From: Ziziphus jujuba
Taxonomy: Eukaryota; Streptophyta; Magnoliopsida; Rosales; Rhamnaceae
Assembly: GCF_031755915.1 (NCBI RefSeq)
Contig: NC_083388.1
Coordinates: forward strand, 875,501-939,500
DNA: 64,000 nucleotides
Direction of reading: 5' to 3'
The notes beneath the pieces were generated by a model. That model did not search any database and had not been told where the DNA came from. It was given only the letters and a program-made list of their open reading frames with translations. Made by a program: the position numbers and the translations under genes. Positions 35,417 to 47,070 of the stretch are shown one piece after another. How positions within the stretch are numbered: the first letter of the stretch is position 1; each line of letters opens with the position of its first letter.

Positions 35417-38400
35417 ATTTTGCTTCCCTGCTAAGTGGTAAGTGAACGTTACTTTGCTTACTTTTTGGATTTTGGATTTCGGGTTGAGTTTTGTTTCGGG
35501 TGAGTCCGAGTTGACAGCCAGTCGGGTTCTGCTTGGTGTATTAGAGAAAAGTGATAATAGATATTTTCAGTAAATAGTAAAGTTTAATTCATCTATAATC
35601 CTGGAAGGTTGGATTTTGGTTAGTTAAGTCGCAGTATATGGTTAGTTTTGTTTTCTTTCAATAGAACAAAAAAAAAAAAAAAAATGGTGAATTTTGTTTT
35701 ATATGAAAGAAAACTTCCAAAAATAAATGTGCATCGCAATGTTTCTCAATGGCAAAATGAAAATTAAGTTTAAGTTATTCAGCGTTGTTGGTTGAGTTGG
35801 TTTTGTGACAGGGTGTCTGGATTATAACGATTCAAGGGGTTTGGGTCCCCTCTTTTCTGGGAAAAGTTGAAACTTTCCTTGCTGAAACTGAAAGTCCGGA
35901 AAAAAGTTCAGAAAATTTAATACATTGGTGTTAAATGTGAATTGATTGAATGCATTCATTATCGTTTTGAAAATGTTGAATGATAATATGATGTGTTTTT
36001 ATCGTTGGTTGCAAATTCTAGAACTGCATTACTATTAGACATTGACTCATTGCACTCATATTGGGAGTTGGTTTTATGCTTTATTAGAGTAACACATTGA
36101 CATCTAAAGGATTTACAACAGCTATCTCTTCTCTTTATAGAAAAGTTTACTCGTATCAATTAATTCAATATATAATTTTTGATTCCTGGTTGCAGTTGAG
36201 ATTAACGGAACCGAGTGAAATGGTTTTTCTTTCAGGTTAAAAAAAGAACAGTTGGGGAATTTTACCTTTTTGGCAACAAACTGAAGTAACGTATTGGGAA
36301 TATGGTTTTGAAGAGCTGTAAGAGTGGCCACAACAACCTAAAAACCCAGAAATACGAACTGAGTTTACCAAAGAGAAGTGAAGTCGTAAGAGAACCGAAA
36401 GGGGATTAGCCTACTAGAGGCTGTAGAAAAAGCAAAGCAAAAAAAGCAAGCAAAAAAGCAAAGCAAAAATTGCAAATGCAAGCAATGAATGAAGCAAGGT
36501 ATTTTACTTTCGTTAAAGTTGTATTTCTTTTCACCTTTTATTATTATTATTATTTTTTTTCTTTTTTTTTGGGGGGGGCCCTTTCGGATGGTGTAACAAT
36601 AGTACCACTAGTAGACGCGCTTTAGAAGGGTTTAGGTTTTTTCCTTTTTGGTGGGATGTTTTCTGTACATAATTTTGTTTTATTTTTATTTTTTATTTAT
36701 AAATATATGTAATGTGGGTATGTGGATGGATTCGCATGTACTTCGCAAGAGGAAAGGGATAAAAGAAACCTCATATAATATTGGGGAAAATTGTTGGGGC
36801 TTAAACTTTTGCCTATTTTCGATTTCCATACCCTTTTGCTGTATTTGAAAACCATATTATATATATATATATATATAAAGAAAGATCAATCATGTAGGAT
36901 TATCTCCAATAAGTAAAAGAAAGGGGAAATGACTAAGAAATTATTAAGATTCATGTGTTTGTAGTGCGTCTTGAATAATGAAATGTGTTGTAATTGGTAA
37001 TAAGAATAATTAAATTGATGAATTAAAGTCATAATAGAATCCCAAATGACGAATTAATTTAAGCGAAGCGACTGCAATCGCATAAGGAGGTAGATCTTTC
37101 CCTTTTTTTTTTCTTTTTTTTTTTTTTGTTTTTTGTTTTTTTTCTTTTTTTTTGTTTTGTATTTTTGGTGTAGGTGTGGCGTCAATGTTAGGTGGTTGCC
37201 TTGATTGTGAGAATTGAAATGGAAGTGGACGAAAAGGAGAATTGACGGTTGGCTACCAACCAAAGCTTTGTTGTAGTGTCTTCCTCTTAAAGGGCACCGT
37301 GTCTCGTTCATATATATATATATATATATTATTATTATTTTATTTATTATTTGGAAGTTGTCTTTTGAAGTGCTGGTGCTAAGTGTTCAAAACGTGGGAC
37401 TTGGTGTTGGCATGATGGTTGTTTCTTGAGATTGAAGATTTTTAATTACATAGGACGAGGATGCTTCCTCCTCATTTGGATTTTTGCTGAATTCTGAATT
37501 CTGAATGTACATTTTCATGATTCATTATGTGGCTATCATATGCGTCTGCCTGCCGAGTGACTAATTTTGGGGACAAATAAGAAAATAGTTAATCATAAAT
37601 TTACCTACTTTAAACTGCTCCAAGGCTTGTTTTGAACTCCATATCTCTTTATTTAAGGAATCTTTCCTTTTATTTATTGTTTAAAATGTTCTTATCAAAG
37701 AACAATTATAAATAAGATGATTGGAAAAAATAAATAAATAAATAAGGTTTTTTATTTTTTTGGATCAGAAACAGAAGAACAGATGGCCGAATATAATATA
37801 TATATATATATATGAAAAGATTGAACAGTCATCATTTGACAAAGATCTAAACAATAAAACTCCAAAATAATCAAACACGTCACCAAAATATGAGGTCAAA
37901 TTGAATGAAAAGCACCATACTTAAAACTAATTGTTCTGGAAAGTTAAACCAATCTAATAAAACAACTAAAGATGAAGATGGGGTTTGTTTAAATTTAGAT
38001 ATTTTGTTCTGAGTTGAAGATTTAGATCACCTAGTTTCTTTCAACCCACTGAACCAGAGATGGATCATGTGTTTTTGTATTTTAGTTCCAACATATGATT
38101 CCCATCTGTCACAGCATTTACAAATCCATTGCCATATGTCCCAAAACATTAGTAAACAAATAACAGAAAAATAATAATTGAGTGTCCCTGCTTATACCAT
38201 TTATATTGGTACCAACTTCACAATGGCGTACTATTTGGACTTTCAATATATAAATAACTTTATGCTTTTTTTCCTTTTTATTTTATTTTATTTTTTTTAA
38301 AAAAAAAAGTATAGCTGACATTTGTATAGTGCTGCCTCGTCAATCCAATGTGATTACAAATTGCAGTGGCTGATGTTATGGAAAAAGTAGAAAACACCTA

Positions 38401-38873
38401 AATTTGGTCAAAGTAGCTAGAAATTGGTAATATGCATATCCATATACAACCATTTTTACCACAAATAAAGCCACACCTAAAATATATTATATGCAATCAT
38501 AAACCATAGGTAATATCAATATTTTCTTATTTTATATATATATATATATATATGGATCCCCCCAGCCCCCAATCCCTATATTGAGTCGTACTCATCTGTT
38601 AACAAATAACCTTTTTGCCACGTAAATCAAAATATAAAAATTTGAAAAATTTTATACAAGTGTTTGTATAAAGAAAGGATAACGTTTAAGCCATTATAAA
38701 TTAAAGATGAGAAAGGCTCTGCTTGTTGATCCATTTCAACTTGATACACCCTTAAAAGAATTCTATACACACACCCTTCTCAATGCCATGCAATGCAAAC
38801 GACATTTTTGGCTTGTTCGAAAAAGAAGGAAGGCGTTATGGGCGCTTATTATCATTTTGAAAATAATAATAAA

Positions 38874-38904
<31 letters not shown>

Positions 38905-38950
38905 CATTTATTTTAACTTTTCAAATATCCGAAAACTCCCCTAACCCACA
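35417..38950. other. Long AT-rich spacer
   Basis: About 3.5 kb between the GT14 and Expp1-like genes. It contains (TA)n tracts (37312-37328, 37797-37812, 38535-38553, 38882-38904), poly-T stretches and a short irregular AAAGCAAAGC repeat at about 36430-36480. Open frames are low-complexity. I see no RNA gene or recognisable transposon. Confidence 0.5.
38882..38904. repeat. (TA)n microsatellite before the Expp1-like gene
   Basis: A 23-bp TA tract 46 bp before the start codon, within the probable core promoter or leader. It could confound TATA-box assignment. Confidence 0.85.
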
Positions 38951-40154
38951 ATGCTAATCTCACAAGCTTCAACAATGGCGGTCATGGCGGTGATGGTGGC
39001 GGTGGTGTTGCAGTCGCTAATGCTGGTTATGGCTGCAGATTTTGATGCCGCCGCCACCGTCAACACAAACAGGGTTTACCAGCCCTGCACCGATACCAAG
39101 ATTCAGAGGCTCGACGGCTTCACATTCGGGATTGCTTTTTCTTCCAAAAACTCCTTCTTCTTCGACCATTCCCATCAGCTCTCTCCTTGCGATGTAAGGC
39201 TCTCCCTTGCTTCCCTCAATTCCCAGTTCGCTCTTTTCAGACCCAAAGTTGACGAGCTCTCCCTCCTCACCATCAATACCACTGATTTCTACCCAGTAAG
39301 CTCCATTTCACATTTGTAAAAATCTTGGAATTGTCTTTTTTGGGATTTTCTTTGTTTAATCAAATATGCCATGATTAAAAGTTCTTTTTTTTTTTTTTTC
39401 CCCTTTCTCTGTGTAGTTTAATTAGACATAACATGATCTCTGTGTAGTTTAATTACACATAACATGAAAGGCTTCATTGTAACTTGGACAAATTCCTTTT
39501 TTTAGTTGGGAAAAAAAAAATTGCTATCTTTATGTAAAATGGTGTTATTGAAACAAATTATTGATTAGTTTGAGGCTTTTGTAGGATTCATATGGTGGAT
39601 ACATGGTTGCATTTGCTGGAAGAAAGTATGCGGCAAGATCTCTCCCTGCCTTTGTTGCAAACACTACGTATATAGTCACCAGTTTTACCCTGGTAAGGAC
39701 TTTGAAATGCAGGACCTTGACTGAACTCTATAGCAGAGTCCAATCTAGTCCATTCCCACATTCCTAAATGATGTAAATTTCTATATGGACTTTCCATTTT
39801 CTTTATTATCTTGCTTTTAACAACAAGATGACTTGGTTGAAGGTACTGGAGTTTCAGAAGGGTAGGCTTCAGAATTTGTATTGGAAGAGAGATGGATGTG
39901 CTTCATGCTCTGGAAAATCTAATTTTGTCTGCCTTAACAAACAAGATTGTGCCATCAAAACATCAAGCTGTAAAAACCGTGGAGGCTCCGGTGATTGTAG
40001 TATCAGTATACAGCTTGCTTTTTCCGGCACTGACAGGCATCTTTCTGTTCTCAATTCATGGTATGAGGTGTCAAATCTCCGGCAGTATTCGCTTTACGCC
40101 TTGTACTCGAACCTTAAGGATTCTCTTACCAGCCAGTACAATAGTTTCTTTTAA
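38951..40154 (+). CDS. Expp1-like secreted protein of unknown function
   Basis: Three exons: 38951-39295, 39585-39692, 39843-40154, giving 254 aa. A hydrophobic N-terminus (AVMAVMVAVVLQSLMLVMA) is a signal peptide, or a single anchor. The mature part matches the plant family annotated Expp1 (Arabidopsis At3g44150, from memory): DGFTFGIAFSSKNSFFF, HQLSPCD, SQFALFRPKVDELSLLTINT, GGYMVAFAGRKYAARSLPAF, LVLEFQKGRLQNLYWKRDGC and IQLAFSGTDRHLSVLNSWYE. Several cysteines in the last exon (CASCSGKSNFVC, CAIKTSSCKNRGGSGDC) suggest disulfides in the secretory pathway. No biochemical function is known to me. An in-frame alternative start exists at 38975. An alternative acceptor at 39827 would add five residues to exon 3. 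It is convergent with the OEP39-like gene. Confidence 0.85.
39406..39467. repeat. 31-bp tandem duplication in intron 1 of the Expp1-like gene
   Basis: Units 39406-39436 and 39437-39467 are identical at 30 of 31 positions, indicating a recent local duplication. Confidence 0.9.
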
Positions 40155-41111
40155 TTATTTGATGATGATTGTCATATTTTTTGTCATGTTGGAATTTGAC
40201 TTGTTTGATTGATTTAAATCATTTTTACCAAATGCAATTGGATGAAAAGCAGTGCCGTGATTCAGTTCTTGGTTTTTATTCAAAGGTTATTCTAAGTTTC
40301 AAATCCATTTGGATTTAACATAAATCTTAAATGTGAATGTGAAGTTCTATGAGATTGCAATGTTTAAGGCTTTATATACCTGGGAATCAACTAAAAACAT
40401 ATATTTAAGGACCATGTTAACATACTTGAAACAAGAACTGCATATTGAATACACGTGGGTTTCTTTCTAGATATTGTTTAAATTATGGGTACTGATTAAA
40501 CTCTTTGATAGTAAATATAAAAAACCAAAAACCCTTTTTCATGTTGGAGAGTCTTAAAGACAGTCCTTGAAATTTCCCTAGAGTTGGTGGCTTTACGAAG
40601 GTTCTGACTCAGCATTTAGAAGTTGAAGTCAAGAGTATTCACAAAAAAACACTGAAAAAACAATCATCAAAAGTAAATAAATAAATAAATAATAGAGTCA
40701 AAGGAGAGAATTTATGTGCATTCAATCATCCTCTGTAATGGGAAAAAAATTTTTGTTTTTACATAAGAATTTCTTTTCCTCAACATGAATTGGTAAGTGA
40801 TTGTAATCAATAACAATTGGTATGGTGATAATTTCATCAGAAAAAAAAAAAGAAAAAAGAAAAAAAAAATCCTGTTAGAAAAAGGAAGGGGGAGAAAAGA
40901 AAACTATTCTAGTGGATTTCCATCTTCTATCTACTTCCCAAATATGAAGGAAAGAAACATGGATGCCTGCAGCTTGTATTCTCTCCATTGACACAACTAA
41001 TACTAGTGATGAAGAATGGACTGTCAAAGGCAATTAAGATGGAAACTCCACGACATTTGCAACTTCTTGGAATGCAGATTCCTATTTGCATCTTCTTGGT
41101 CATGAATGCAT
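40155..41111. other. Convergent intergenic region Expp1-like / OEP39-like
   Basis: 3' flanks of two convergent genes. AT-rich, with an A/G-rich stretch at 40840-40905. No gene is visible. Confidence 0.5.
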
Positions 41112-41736
41112 TCATGTGGCAAGGTTACCGATGCCAAAGTAGACAGTTTTCTGATGAAACGCATTGATGGCATAATCAACCTGAAAATGGCCAAACTGCG
41201 ATTTGAAACGAAGTCCATATCCTAGCCCAATTCCAGATCCTGGTTTGCCCTGCCTCAGGGCTGGATTTCCTGAAACTCCAAACAACAAAATTGAATATTT
41301 TGACAGAGAGACTCCAACATTTGGATCCTCCAATAAAGAGGAACCAATATTTAGGAATATTGCAAGTCTATGTGCAGGTTTTTTACTGTCCGCTTGAAGG
41401 TCATTTAACACACAAAACAAAAGAAGGAAAGAAAGTACTAATTTTGGTTACAGTCTAAAATATTCTATTAAAAGCTACAGCCCTCTTGATTATGTTAATT
41501 CGTAATGTATGTGAAATTTCATCATTCCAATATAGCAGGATGTTTAAATGGTTGGTGGGGGGTAGAAAGGGGGGTGGGGGGTGTTGTTGAGGGGGAAGAA
41601 AAGAAAAAATCGAAAAGCAAAACAATTTGAAGCTTCCCAACTCTCTCTCTCTCTCACAATTAACAACTCCATTTTATTAGGTTGCTGAATCAACCTAACA
41701 TAAGCAATGTTACGTTCTAGGTACATTTTTCCTTCT

Positions 41737-41796
<60 letters not shown>

Positions 41797-44700
41797 TTCA
41801 ACATTTCTTTTTGAGTTCGTGAAGCATTTACTGGTAGTTCAGATTATATTTTGGTATTCAGAATGGTGGTTTATTAGGCATAAAAAGTCACCACTCAATA
41901 TAGTTCAATAATGGAAACCAGGCAATGTCAGCAATTTGGCTTATTAAAAACTAGCTAAAACATTCATGAAACAGAGCATGTTCTTACAGTAAAAAAATGG
42001 ACCTCACCTGGTACATGATGACCAGACCCCAAATCAGTTCCACAGTCCAAGAATGCAGCGGCTTCCAAGGTCTTGTTCTAGATAAAATAAGCAATGTTAC
42101 AAGGATAAGTACAAGATATGGAAGTTTATTGCAGATCCAAAAAGTAGGAAACTCCAAAGCAAAAGATGAAGATGGGTAGAGCATTTTGTATAGCGCAAAA
42201 TTAAAAAACCCAACAAGTAAACATTAGCAGTACAATAAACATAGTTATGAGAAATATGTTACATTATTCACAAATACAGAACTTTCCGTTACTCCTTGCT
42301 TCAGATTTTTGATAGTCAGGAAGAACAAGCATATTTTACATGGTCAGGAACAAATATGGTCATATTATATAGATGTTCTTAAACATAAAGCTGCTGCACT
42401 GAAAACACCTGATTGATTCCACGTATCAGAAATGATAAAGTTTTATAAGTTTATTAGGCTTTAGAAGGTGTAAAAATTCCAAAATCACAGGAATGAAGTA
42501 AAGTAATGCCAAAGCATCTAGGCTATGCTATGATGCCTTTCAATTATCGTAACTTATTTCCATGATTCTCTAACTAAAGAATGCTCAGCAACTTCGAGCA
42601 GCCTGCTGGAGCACATGTAGAAGGTTTGAAAAATAATATGTATATGACGTCGTTCTCATAGACATTAGGTGATGCCAGAAAACAAAAAGTATTTATCTTA
42701 CATACCAAAGGAAATGTCAATTCACTATTAGCAACCATACATAATCTTCCAGATCCAACAGCACCCTCACCATACCCTCGCACACTACCAAGACCTCCAA
42801 TTGTAAATGCTTGGTAAGGAGCCATGTCCCCTACAATGGAACCACCTGTCACCCTGTCATAAGAAAAGGTACGAGTAATACAGATAGAACAAGATGTGTA
42901 AATTACTCAAAAACCACACCCAAAAAAAAAAAAAAACAACGCTTGTATGAGTTCAAAAGTGGGACTTGTGAAGTGTCTGAAATTGGTTATACATCATATG
43001 ATTGTTTCCTTGAATTCCAGACTCAATGCAGCCTAATTTGAACCTTTATACGTGTGATAATGCAACCTAATTTCTTACAGCGCTTCAGATAGTACATTAG
43101 CAGTTTGTAAATTTGATATATCAATGGAGATGAATTTGTTACAAAGGTATCCAAAAGCATTTGTAGCATTTGATAAATACCTTAAACAATGTTGTTTCTG
43201 ATTAACATAGATTGGACAAAGTTAGTTGAATGATTCATGTAACCTAATATTAACAAATCAAAGAACATAGCTCACCTTGCCAAGAGAAATCCGGGCCCAA
43301 GTTTCACTCCCTTTGATGCAGCAAACTTAAAACGGTTGAAGATTAGCCACTTAGATAGAACTGGAATCCCTTGTTCTATTTGCAGAGTAAACTATATAGA
43401 GAAAAACTTGCAGTTAGTGGAATACAGAAAAGTAGTCCAAGGATCCGTATGTTTATCCATTATAGATAAAAAATAATTAGAAGCCGTACATGGAAAAAAC
43501 TGCAATCATTGGCCTTAGCAAACTGAGATTCTTGCTTTATAACAACCATATTGTCATGGGCACTACCACTGCATGACAAGCACATTGCAATATAAGAAAA
43601 TCAGTTCAAACAGTTTGCTTAGATTCAGAGTACTGCAGACCTTTGTTTACCTGCACGTCACAGGAAACCCATCAGCATCCCTTGTAATAGGATGGCCATT
43701 GTCGTTCACTGGACGAACATGCTAAATCAAAGATGATAGCGATTTAAATTCACTATTGATCATAGCATAATTGCAGATACTAACTAAAGAAGAAAAAGAT
43801 GTGGCAGTGATACTGGTAAGTGGAAACTTGAATAAGTCAGCCCAGACCTCAAACTTTATGCTAGTTGTGCTGCTCCATTTGGAGCTCGCAGGCTCATTCA
43901 AATCCATCCCCACTGATAATCGAGACAGATTCACACCTCCACTACCAGAACGGGAGAAGTTGTCCAAGGGGACACCATGAACTCCGATCTCGGGAGAACA
44001 AGATTGCTGTGAAGTAAAACAACTTACTTAAAATACTTATTTCAAGTCAAATGATCAATTGGGTTATCTTAACATAAAATTAGCAATCTAAAAGCGCACA
44101 CTAGTTGTCTCCCTACTGCACCCCAATAAAGGTACATAATAAGTACCTGAATTACAAAAGATTGCTGTGCTAGCCATTCAGGTCGTGGCTTTCTATAAGC
44201 TACCAAGATATTAGAATCATATAGCCCCTTATCCCAAGATACATCAAGCTTCTCACTTCCACCAAATAAATTTGGGTGTTTAAGGCAAAGACTGCAAACA
44301 CAATCATTTGGTCAGGCTAAGAAAAATTATTATAAATTGTAAAGCAGAACACCATTGCCATCCCCACATCAAATTTCTCATTAAACAAACAGAACACGGC
44401 TAACTAAAGGAAATAAAACTCGATAAACTCAAATACCCAGATACCAAAAATTTGACAGGTAGAAGGCAAAATAAAGTCCTAACCTTCCAATTACCAGAGA
44501 GAGAGGGCTTCCAGTGCTGCTCCTGTAAGGAAATGAACAAGGCTAAGTTACCAAGAAAAGGAACAGAAAAGAAAGCATCCAGAACATTAAATAACGAAAA
44601 ACCTGAGAGGGGGAAGCATCAAAGAAGCGCAAAGCTTGTGAGTGAGATCGACATTAACATCAATTGTGGCTGTTGCATATTCAAAAAGAGAGCAAATTAA

Positions 44701-44922
44701 TTTTTTGAGAGCAAATTAATCTCAAGGTCACCCAAAAAAAGGTAAAAAAGAAAAAAAGGGCATAAGAAAGTCAATAAACGACCCATTCGCGCATCTATAA
44801 CCATCTATTTGCTATTAAAAATTGAAGCTTTATTAGTTTTGATTAATGGGTTTTAGGTTAAAGGGAAAATTGCGAGTAAAAAATTGACCTTTGCCAGCAT
44901 GTATACTCTTCTGAGCTCCCAT
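41112..44922 (-). CDS. OEP39: Chloroplast outer-envelope Omp85-type beta-barrel, OEP39-like
   Basis: Eleven exons on the minus strand: 44922-44889, 44669-44603, 44522-44484, 44291-44147, 44006-43848, 43721-43651, 43568-43490, 43391-43276, 42853-42706, 42077-42008, 41269-41112, giving 361 aa (Arabidopsis OEP39 about 362). It starts MGAQKSIHAGKA and shows LFGGSEKLDVSWDKGLYDSN, GVHGVPLDNFSRSGSGGVNL, SKWSSTTSIKFEHVRP, the Omp85 loop signature GLGSVRGYGEGAVGSGR, and the end VDYAINAFHQKTVYFGIGNL. It corresponds to the C-terminal membrane barrel of OEP80 without POTRA domains. OEP80 assembles beta-barrels in the plastid outer envelope; the short OEP39/OEP36 proteins form pores, and their physiological role is unsettled. 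One exon is only 39 bp, and gene finders may miss it. No transit peptide is seen, as expected for this class. Confidence 0.93.
41741..41792. repeat. (CT)n microsatellite in the last intron of the OEP39-like gene
   Basis: A 52-bp CT tract, the longest dinucleotide repeat in the window, appearing as (GA)n in the transcript. Confidence 0.9.
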
Positions 44923-46235
44923 ACCATTACCATTAACCGTGACTCATCAACCATTAAGTAAATGGAAGTTCAGGCTTAGAATGAGCTTAATAGGTAGAGA
45001 AGCAGAACAAAATTGTTCAAATATAGAGAGAGAAGAAAGAGAACTTGGTGGGCGTGTGGCTTTATTGTAGTGCAAGAGAGCAAAGTAGAAGTTCTTAGCT
45101 TCCAGAGTCTGTTATCTCTTTTGTTTCTTCGTTGTTCTTACCTGCGCGTGCGGATGCCTTGTGTGCGTGTGTGTGGTATGAGGACTGTTTTCTATTAATT
45201 TCAAGTGTCAAAATCAAACAAGTAAAAAGTTGAAAAAAAAAAAAAAAAAAAAAGGAATAAGGTTTTGGTGTTTAATTTTCTGCCTTTTTCACTGTTATTT
45301 TATTTTCTTGGCAAACTAATAATTAAAGTAAAATAAAACGTATAATTTATTAAAAATTGTAAGATAACTTTGTATTATTGTATTTTATGAAATTAGATAT
45401 AAAATTTTATAATTAATTTGAAATTTTAAAAATGTATTTATAGTATGGATAAAATGCATATTTTATTAAATTATTAACTAGCAGATTGAACCCTAAGCTT
45501 TAATATAACAATAAAAATAAAAATAAAATAACAATGTTATATATATATGTGTATATATATATACCTATTGATGTTATTATTGGAAATGCATATTGATTTG
45601 TTGGTAATAATTTAAACTAAAAATAGTTTAAAGAAAATAAAAATAAAAGCGTACCAAATAAGACCAGACGAATTAATATTTTGAAGAACAAAATAATCCA
45701 TAAAGTTCGAATAGTTTAATTATTAAAAGATTTTTAAAATGAATTTCAACTAAAAACAATAATTAACAATTAAATAAATATATTTACATTTTTAAAAAAT
45801 TAATTAAGTAACCTAATTGTCTAATTGATATGTTGATATTGGAGGATCTCCTCATAGTCAATGAAAATTCAATTTATATATGTGTAGAAAACTTTCAACT
45901 GCGTTATACAGTTGTGATGGGATTGTTGTATTCTTTAAATTTTTAACATTTCAATTTATACAAATGACAATCATGTGTCTTCTTCATCCTTAATTAATAT
46001 GGGATTAATGTTAATTAATTAATATTTTTAAAATAATATTTCAATAAATAAAAATATTAAATTTGAAAATTTAATATATGGCCCAAACATGATTATAAAT
46101 ATATATTTATATATATATATATATTTATAAAACCTAATATTAAGGCATATTCCCTTGTTATGATCTTCCTAACAGGAAATGCAAAAGCAAGGTAGTTAGA
46201 CATTTCCTTTGTAATATTAGGTGATGAGCATGGCA
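44923..46235. other. Divergent promoter region OEP39-like / S-protein gene
   Basis: Shared upstream region of two divergent genes. AT-rich, with poly-A at about 45233-45254 and (TA)n near 45540-45561. No coding feature is supported. Confidence 0.5.
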
Positions 46236-46243
46236 TATAAATA
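46236..46243 (+). promoter_or_regulatory. TATA box of the S-protein homologue gene
   Basis: TATAAATA lies 67-74 bp before the start codon, giving an expected leader of about 40 nt. Confidence 0.55.
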
Positions 46244-46309
46244 TAGCAAGCCATGCCTCTGTAGCCATCTTTATATATCTATTTATTCTCAGATACAAAT
46301 TTTATATAC

Positions 46310-46720
46310 ATGGAGATGAAAAGCACAAAGAAAGTTACCATACTTTTATTAATATTGCTGCATTTGGGCATGAAACTTGAAGCTAAAGTGCACGTCCATG
46401 TGATGAACAGCCTGGGAGATGGGCAAACCTTGACCCTTCATTGTCAATCCAAAGATGATGATCTTGGGATTGTTATTTTGGAAGATGGGCAAGAAACACA
46501 ATGGAGTTTTTCTGTTAATTTCTTTGGCACAACTTTGTTTTATTGCAATGTTAGATGGAATAATTCTACTAGCTGGTATAGTTTTGATGCATATGATGCT
46601 TATAGAGATTATAGAAGGTGTCTTTCTGAATGTCATTGGCTGATATCCAATGGAGGCAATTTGCATGGCTTTGATCAAGGATGTAATAAATGGGAGTCGT
46701 TTCCCTTAAAAAGGATATGA
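46310..46720 (+). CDS. S-protein homologue (plant self-incompatibility protein S1 family)
   Basis: A single exon of 136 aa. A signal peptide (VTILLLILLHLGMKLEA) ends near residue 25. The mature domain has the S1-family pattern VHVMNSLGDGQTLTLHCQSK, DDLGIVIL, WSFSVNFFGTTLFYC, W, and a C-terminal CxWxxxxxG-like block ending GCNKWESFPLKRI. Five cysteines occur (45, 79, 104, 108, 125), of which four correspond to the conserved set; two overlapping N-glycosylation sequons lie at Asn84/Asn85. Members are small secreted proteins. The founding member is the pollen-rejection ligand of poppy, but most SPH proteins in other plants have no known function, often with reproductive-tissue expression. A decayed second copy lies just downstream. 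Confidence 0.9.
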   Translation: MEMKSTKKVTILLLILLHLGMKLEAKVHVHVMNSLGDGQTLTLHCQSKDDDLGIVILEDGQETQWSFSVNFFGTTLFYCNVRWNNSTSWYSFDAYDAYRDYRRCLSECHWLISNGGNLHGFDQGCNKWESFPLKRI

Positions 46721-46978
46721 TGGTTCTAGAAAATTTAATAATAAGTCAAAAGTTTAAGGGGTTATAATTAATTTCCTTTATATCATTCATATATATATTA
46801 GGTTTTTTTACTATTGGCTGTATTTTCCAATAAAATATTGAAATAAACTGTGTTTGGATGTTAGATATTTTATTTTTTTGGTTACAAGGGAAACTTGTGT
46901 GAAAATGTGGATAGAATGAAGAAAACATATTGTAAAAGTCAATTATTGATTTGTCTTATTCATTTTGCCTAACATATT

Positions 46979-47070
46979 TAACAAGAAGTGGGAATTGTTT
47001 CCATTAAGAAGGACGGTGTGATTTTTAGAACATTAATAACGAGTACAAAACTTCAAGGAGTTTTATTCCT
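46979..47070 (+). pseudogene. 3' relic of a second S-protein homologue gene
   Basis: Bases 46979-47021 translate as NKKWELFPLRRTV followed by TGA, aligning with NKWESFPLKRI and stop of the intact gene 300 bp upstream. The similarity continues into the 3' untranslated sequence: both copies have a related run of roughly TTAATAA, then AAGTT/AACTT, then AAGGGGTT/AAGGAGTT at matching spacing up to about 47070. No upstream part of the gene is recognisable before 46979. This is the end of a tandem copy that has otherwise been deleted or eroded. Confidence 0.7.
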
